From NCBI GenBank assembly GCA_012799315.1, contig JAAZLM010000185.1:1-12398 (forward strand): 12,398 bases of DNA, given 5' to 3'. This document shows, piece by piece, positions 9,072 to 12,398 of the stretch (positions are counted from its first letter, which is position 1; each line of letters begins with the position of its first letter). The notes under the pieces were generated by a model that saw only the letters and a list, made by a program, of their open reading frames with translations, was not told the DNA's origin and did not search any database. The translations under genes were made by a program, and so were the position numbers. Origin of the DNA: Clostridiales bacterium (GTDB lineage Bacteria > Bacillota > Clostridia > Oscillospirales > Ruminococcaceae).

Positions 9072-9917
9072 CTATTTGCCCTCCAATTCTGCTAATGTAG
9101 CTTTGAGCTCGTTCATTGCTTGATTATACTGTTCCTCATTCGGCGCAGCACCATGCCAATTAACATTGTTCTCCATAAAAGATACCCCTTTGCCTTTGAC
9201 ACTGCATTGAATAATGGCAACAGGCTTATCTACAACTTTACTAGCCTCGTCAAAGGCTTTTTCTATTTGATCGAAGTCATGCGCATTAATTAGAATGACA
9301 TGCCAGCCAAAAGCTAGGAATTTATCATCGATCGGCTTAGGTGAGCAGATATCTGTTATTTTGCCATCAATCTGCAGTCCGTTATTATCTATAATAGCTA
9401 TTAGGTTGTCAAGTTTTAAATGGGCAGCGAGCATTGCAGCCTCCCACACTTGCCCTTCTTGAAGCTCCCCATCACCTAAAATTGCATATACTTTATATGG
9501 GTCGTTAGAGATTTTAGCTGATAGTGCCATTCCACACGCAGCGGAAATCCCCTGTCCTAGGGATCCAGTACTCATATCGATACCTGGAGTGCCCGTCATG
9601 TCTGGGTGTCCTTGCAGCATAGCGTCAACATGCCTTAATTTCTTTAATTCATCTGCAGGGAAAAATCCTTTTAAAGCAAGAGCAGAATAGAGCCCCGGCG
9701 CACAGTGCCCCTTAGATAGGACAAGCCTATCTCTATCGGGCATTTGCGGATTTTTCGGATCAACATTTAATTGAACAGTATAAAGATAAGCTAGCAAGTC
9801 GGAAATTGAAAGTGATCCGCCCGGATGTCCAGATTTTGCATTGAAAACCCCCTCAATTACTCCCATTCTAATTTTGCAAGCATCAATCTGCAATTGTCTT
9901 TTTAGTGTTGCCTCCAT
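9072..9917 (-). CDS. Transketolase, N-terminal subunit (split transketolase)
   Basis: This is the diphosphate-binding half of the split transketolase. The 281 residues contain AKSGHPGGSLSISDLL at 27-42, DRLVLSKGHCAPGLYSAL at 63-80 and HPDMTGTPGIDMSTGSLGQG at 104-123. The thiamine diphosphate motif GDGELQEGQVWEA starts at 148, ending in the NN pair at 178-179 that completes the metal and cofactor site. All are intact, so the subunit should be functional. The start is ATG with AGGAGG 8 bases upstream. It follows the HAD hydrolase gene by 18 bases and precedes the C-terminal subunit by 2, so both transketolase genes appear to be the last members of the operon that begins with ileS or earlier. 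Two-gene transketolases are common in Clostridia and archaea, whereas Bacillus uses one long protein. Confidence 0.95.
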   Translation of the reverse strand: MEATLKRQLQIDACKIRMGVIEGVFNAKSGHPGGSLSISDLLAYLYTVQLNVDPKNPQMPDRDRLVLSKGHCAPGLYSALALKGFFPADELKKLRHVDAMLQGHPDMTGTPGIDMSTGSLGQGISAACGMALSAKISNDPYKVYAILGDGELQEGQVWEAAMLAAHLKLDNLIAIIDNNGLQIDGKITDICSPKPIDDKFLAFGWHVILINAHDFDQIEKAFDEASKVVDKPVAIIQCSVKGKGVSFMENNVNWHGAAPNEEQYNQAMNELKATLAELEGK

Positions 9918-9935
9918 AGAAAAAACCTCCTAGTT

Positions 9936-10751
9936 TTATTTATTATGTTCGGATATTATGTAGTTAATCACCTCAGCGAATCCCCCATCATCACATCGTG
10001 CGACGACGACGTCCGCAACTGCCCTAACCTCCTCGGGGGCATCTGCAACAGCGAATCCTACATCAGCATCTCTAATCATCTCTAAATCATTGTAATAATC
10101 GCCGACTGCATATACTTTCTTATCCTTGCGACCTGTTAACTCTAGCATCTTAGTAACTGCAGTGCTTTTAGATATGTTCGAAGGTAGCATCTCAAAGAAA
10201 ATTGGCGATGAGGAGACGAAAGTAACGTCAGTAGCATTTAATTCAAACATAAATTCGGCAAATTTATCAACATTGTCAGGCGATTGCGGGAACAAAACTT
10301 TTGTCCAACCATCGGGCAAATCGTCTAAACTAGATTCGGTGAATTTTATGTTTTCTCTTCTGATGTGTTGTAGCTCGTATTCGTTACTTCTTATTACGTG
10401 GACTTCCTTCCCTATTAGGACTTCAACCGCAACATCGGGGAATTTATCAAGCACTTCTTTAACATAGTGTCTTGATGTGTCGGGTAGAGATGTGCTCCAC
10501 AAATATTCATCCTTGCCAAAATCATATACGACTGCACCGTTATATATAATGGCAGGTTCTTGAATTCCTAGCGCTTTAGCCTGCGGCAGTGCTAGAGGGT
10601 GCGACCTCCCAGTTGCGAATGTAAAATCACCACCGAGTGACCTAAGTTTTTCTATCCCTCTTAAATCGTTGTCAGAAATGATCAGACTATCCGGTAGCAA
10701 GGTGTTGTCTAAATCTGTTATCAGAATCATATCTGATAAGGGTTTTTGCAT
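9936..10751 (-). CDS. HAD-superfamily phosphatase, Cof/IIB type
   Basis: A cytosolic, Mg-dependent sugar-phosphate or nucleotide phosphatase by family; the substrate cannot be told from sequence. The 271 residues fit the Cof group. Motif I is DLDNT with nucleophile Asp13 and acid-base Asp15, motif II is TFATGRS near 39-45, the Lys of motif III is in NISKSTAV near 187-194, and motif IV is GDYYNDLEM at 217-225. A type IIB cap lies between motifs II and III. Motif I has Asn where most Cof proteins have Gly (DxDGT); the catalytic residues are kept. The start is ATG with GAGGAG 6 bases upstream. It lies 17 bases after the pseudouridine synthase gene and 18 before transketolase, so it is in the middle of the operon. 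A role in dephosphorylating pentose-phosphate intermediates would fit the neighbours but is only a guess. Confidence 0.9.
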   Translation of the reverse strand: MQKPLSDMILITDLDNTLLPDSLIISDNDLRGIEKLRSLGGDFTFATGRSHPLALPQAKALGIQEPAIIYNGAVVYDFGKDEYLWSTSLPDTSRHYVKEVLDKFPDVAVEVLIGKEVHVIRSNEYELQHIRRENIKFTESSLDDLPDGWTKVLFPQSPDNVDKFAEFMFELNATDVTFVSSSPIFFEMLPSNISKSTAVTKMLELTGRKDKKVYAVGDYYNDLEMIRDADVGFAVADAPEEVRAVADVVVARCDDGGFAEVINYIISEHNK

Positions 10752-10768
10752 AGATATCTCCTCTCGTT

Positions 10769-11689
10769 TTATTCTTTTGTTCTTAGTTTTGTGAGCATTT
10801 GACGGAAATATTCCGGTAGCTCACTCTCTATCTCTATATAATCCCCACTGCGAGGATGGGTAAACCCTAGCATTTTCGAGTGTAGGCATTGCCCACGTAG
10901 AGATGATGTTTTTGAGTTTCTTTTTCTAACTCCGTATACTTCATCCCCAACTATCGGGTGCCCGATATAGTCCATATGCACACGAATCTGATGCGTCCTG
11001 CCCGTTTCTAGCATAACACGGACATAGGCATAGCCAGCATATTGCTCTATTATATTGAAATGTGTAATCGCATTTTTAGAATTGTGTTCGGTAACGCACA
11101 TTTTAGTGCGATTCGTTCCGTGCCTCCCAATTGGGGCATTTATTGTATCGGCGCTTTTTCTCAGCGATCCGTAAACTATCGTCTCATATTGTCTTTTGAA
11201 TGTTCTTTCTTTAAGCTGCCTAGCTAGATCCTCATGAGTAAAATTATTTTTAGCAACTACAAGTAGCCCGCTTGTATCTTTATCAATTCTATGGACAATT
11301 CCCGGGCGAATATCCCCGTTGAGCGTTGATAATTTGCCTTTACAATGAAAGAGGAGCGCATTTACCAATGTATTATCACGATGTCCAGCGCCTGGATGCA
11401 CTACCATCCCTTTCGCCTTATTTACAACAAGCAAATCGTCATCTTCATATAGGATATCTAAGGGGATATTTTGTGCTATGGGAGATGATTGTTCTTCTTC
11501 CGGCATCTTGACATGAATAATATCGCCGTGCCTAATTTTGTAATTCTTAGCCACCTTGACACAATTGACGCTCATCATTCCTTCTCCAATGAGTTTTTGA
11601 ATACTAGAACGTGATATATCGGGAATTTTATCACTTAGCCACCTATCGATCCTGGTGCCTTCATCATCAAATTCAACAGTGAAAGTCAT
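10769..11689 (-). CDS. Pseudouridine synthase, RluA/RluD family
   Basis: This enzyme isomerises uridine to pseudouridine in RNA, by family most likely in 23S rRNA. The N-terminus is an S4 RNA-binding domain (about 12-62: TRIDRWLSDKIPDISRSSIQ...GDIIHVKMPE). The catalytic domain has the nucleophile Asp in HRIDKDTSGLLVV (Asp136 from the start used here) and the ETGRTHQIRVHM and GHPIVGDEVYG segments. The length of 306 is normal. In-frame ATGs also lie at 11698 and 11707, inside the end of lspA. The 11707 start has no ribosome site and the 11698 one has almost no spacer. From 11689 the protein begins MTFTVEFDDEGTRIDRWL like its homologues, with GAAGG about 11 bases before it, so I chose that, with some doubt. 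It is coupled to lspA, whose stop is 1 base away. This lspA-rluD order is common in Firmicutes; calling it RluD itself would need target evidence. Confidence 0.94.
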   Translation of the reverse strand: MTFTVEFDDEGTRIDRWLSDKIPDISRSSIQKLIGEGMMSVNCVKVAKNYKIRHGDIIHVKMPEEEQSSPIAQNIPLDILYEDDDLLVVNKAKGMVVHPGAGHRDNTLVNALLFHCKGKLSTLNGDIRPGIVHRIDKDTSGLLVVAKNNFTHEDLARQLKERTFKRQYETIVYGSLRKSADTINAPIGRHGTNRTKMCVTEHNSKNAITHFNIIEQYAGYAYVRVMLETGRTHQIRVHMDYIGHPIVGDEVYGVRKRNSKTSSLRGQCLHSKMLGFTHPRSGDYIEIESELPEYFRQMLTKLRTKE

Positions 11690-11690
11690 C

Positions 11691-12302
11691 TCATTCATTG
11701 CCTTCATCTTTGGATCGGCTGTATTGAGCTAGAATATCATCGACATCGAGTGATGCGCTACTATCTATGCTCATATCTAAACCGTCCTCTTCCTCCGGGA
11801 TATTGCCAGCGTCTCCAGTATCAAGAGCCTTGTCCTTTTGTGTTCGTCCATCCAGGAAAATCACATATATAAGCAGCCCTATTGTGCCAATAACTACACA
11901 ACAGTCGGCAAAATTAAAGATTGCAAAATTTATAAGGCGGACATCTATATAATCTACTACATATGCTCTAAAAATTCTGTCAATTAAATTCCCTAATCCG
12001 CCAGCAATTATAAGCGAAACAGACCAAATAAGGAAGTTATGGTTAATCTTTTTAGATGCCAATAGATAGATTGCCGCTATCATTGCGGCAATCGTAATAA
12101 TTAATAACAAATAACGTTGATTCGACAATATGCCGAACGCAGCGCCACTATTCTCAGTATAGGTGAAGTTTAATACCTCTTTATCGCCAATCATTAAAAC
12201 GGAATATGTGTCAATCGGCTCAAGTTTTTGAATTGCTAACCACTTAAATAATTGATCGACTCCGACCAATCCGGCGGCTACAATTAAAGCTATATATACC
12301 AT
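11691..12302 (-). CDS. lspA: Lipoprotein signal peptidase II (LspA) with acidic C-terminal extension
   Basis: LspA is the membrane aspartyl protease that removes the signal peptide from diacylglyceryl prolipoproteins. Four membrane helices are visible (about 3-22, 62-81, 90-106 and 133-150). Conserved boxes are VDQLFKWLA, FTYTENSGAAFG, GGLGNLIDR, VVDYIDV with catalytic Asp117, and FNFADC with catalytic Asp133. The core ends near residue 150, where most LspA proteins end within 10-15 residues. This one continues to 203 with a polar, strongly acidic tail rich in Asp, Glu and Ser, which contains LDVDDILAQY at 185-194. By topology the tail should lie in the cytoplasm. The ATG has GGAGGG upstream and follows the ileS stop by 19 bases. 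The stop touches the start of the pseudouridine synthase gene. The core assignment is firm; the tail's role is unknown. Confidence 0.96.
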   Translation of the reverse strand: MVYIALIVAAGLVGVDQLFKWLAIQKLEPIDTYSVLMIGDKEVLNFTYTENSGAAFGILSNQRYLLLIITIAAMIAAIYLLASKKINHNFLIWSVSLIIAGGLGNLIDRIFRAYVVDYIDVRLINFAIFNFADCCVVIGTIGLLIYVIFLDGRTQKDKALDTGDAGNIPEEEDGLDMSIDSSASLDVDDILAQYSRSKDEGNE

Positions 12303-12321
12303 GCGCCCTCCCTATTTGTGG

Positions 12322-12398
12322 TTATTCTTCTAAAACTCCTACGCACCGGTCACATAATGTTGGGTGCTTGGCACTTTCGCCGACAGTGGTGGAATATA
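12322..12398 (-). CDS. ileS: Isoleucyl-tRNA synthetase, C-terminal end (cut by window edge)
   Basis: The last 24 codons of a gene that enters from the right edge read YSTTVGESAKHPTLCDRCVG and end VLEE before a TAA stop. This matches the second half of the C-terminal zinc finger of bacterial IleS, where a CxRCW pair (outside the window here) is followed by a polar segment, HPxLCxRC and a short helix. CDRC would be the second pair of zinc ligands. The stop is 19 bases before lspA, and ileS-lspA-rluD is a familiar Firmicute gene order, which strengthens the call. A DksA/TraR-type zinc finger was considered but fits the final segment less well. The fragment is short, so certainty is limited. Confidence 0.78.
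   Translation of the reverse strand, partial: YSTTVGESAKHPTLCDRCVGVLEE

Noticed and set aside
8122..9917. 1-deoxy-D-xylulose 5-phosphate synthase broken by a frameshift
   Set aside because: Each half has its own start and ribosome site, normal split-subunit length and transketolase-specific motifs, so it is a natural two-gene transketolase rather than a damaged DXS.
12322..12398. Right-edge fragment as a DksA/TraR zinc-finger protein
   Set aside because: The HPTLCDRC pattern, the short end after it and the position before lspA fit the IleS zinc finger better, though the fragment is only 24 codons.

Overview
The window looks like chromosomal core from an AT-rich, spore-forming Firmicute, most likely a Clostridia or Oscillospirales-type anaerobe. 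Four recognisable sporulation genes support this: yqfC, the start of yqfD, a ylbJ-like gene and yunB. So do the GatCAB amidotransferase, an NAD-dependent DNA ligase, a transketolase split into two subunits, and strong AGGAGG-type ribosome binding sites. Twelve complete and two truncated protein genes fill almost all of it. I see no mobile element, CRISPR array, tRNA, rRNA or phage gene, and no stretch above 300 bases without a gene.

Layout from left to right. (1) 1-514, minus strand: yqfC overlapping the start of yqfD, which runs off the left edge. (2) 596-1992, plus strand: a ylbJ-like membrane protein gene and a small four-cysteine protein of unknown function. These are the only rightward genes, and they end at a strong hairpin (2005-2040) shared with the converging gatB. 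(3) 2054-7227, minus strand: ligA-gatC-gatA-gatB, tightly packed behind a probable promoter near 7283-7291. (4) 7328-8014, minus strand: yunB, with leaders of about 100 bases on both sides. (5) 8122-12398, minus strand: a tightly spaced run in the order ileS (last codons only), lspA, rluD-type pseudouridine synthase, HAD hydrolase, transketolase N-terminal subunit, transketolase C-terminal subunit, closing with a hairpin at 8082-8110.

Functionally, the gat genes supply the enzyme that converts misacylated Glu-tRNA(Gln) and/or Asp-tRNA(Asn) to the correct form. LigA seals DNA nicks. The ileS-lspA-rluD run combines tRNA charging, lipoprotein maturation and rRNA modification, with pentose-phosphate metabolism attached downstream. 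The sporulation genes sit between these blocks.

I found no convincing undescribed system. The points most worth a second look are an acidic C-terminal extension on LspA, the small Cys4 protein behind ylbJ, an Asn in the first HAD motif, transketolase placed in the lspA/rluD run, and several starts that ribosome binding sites place downstream of the longest reading frame.
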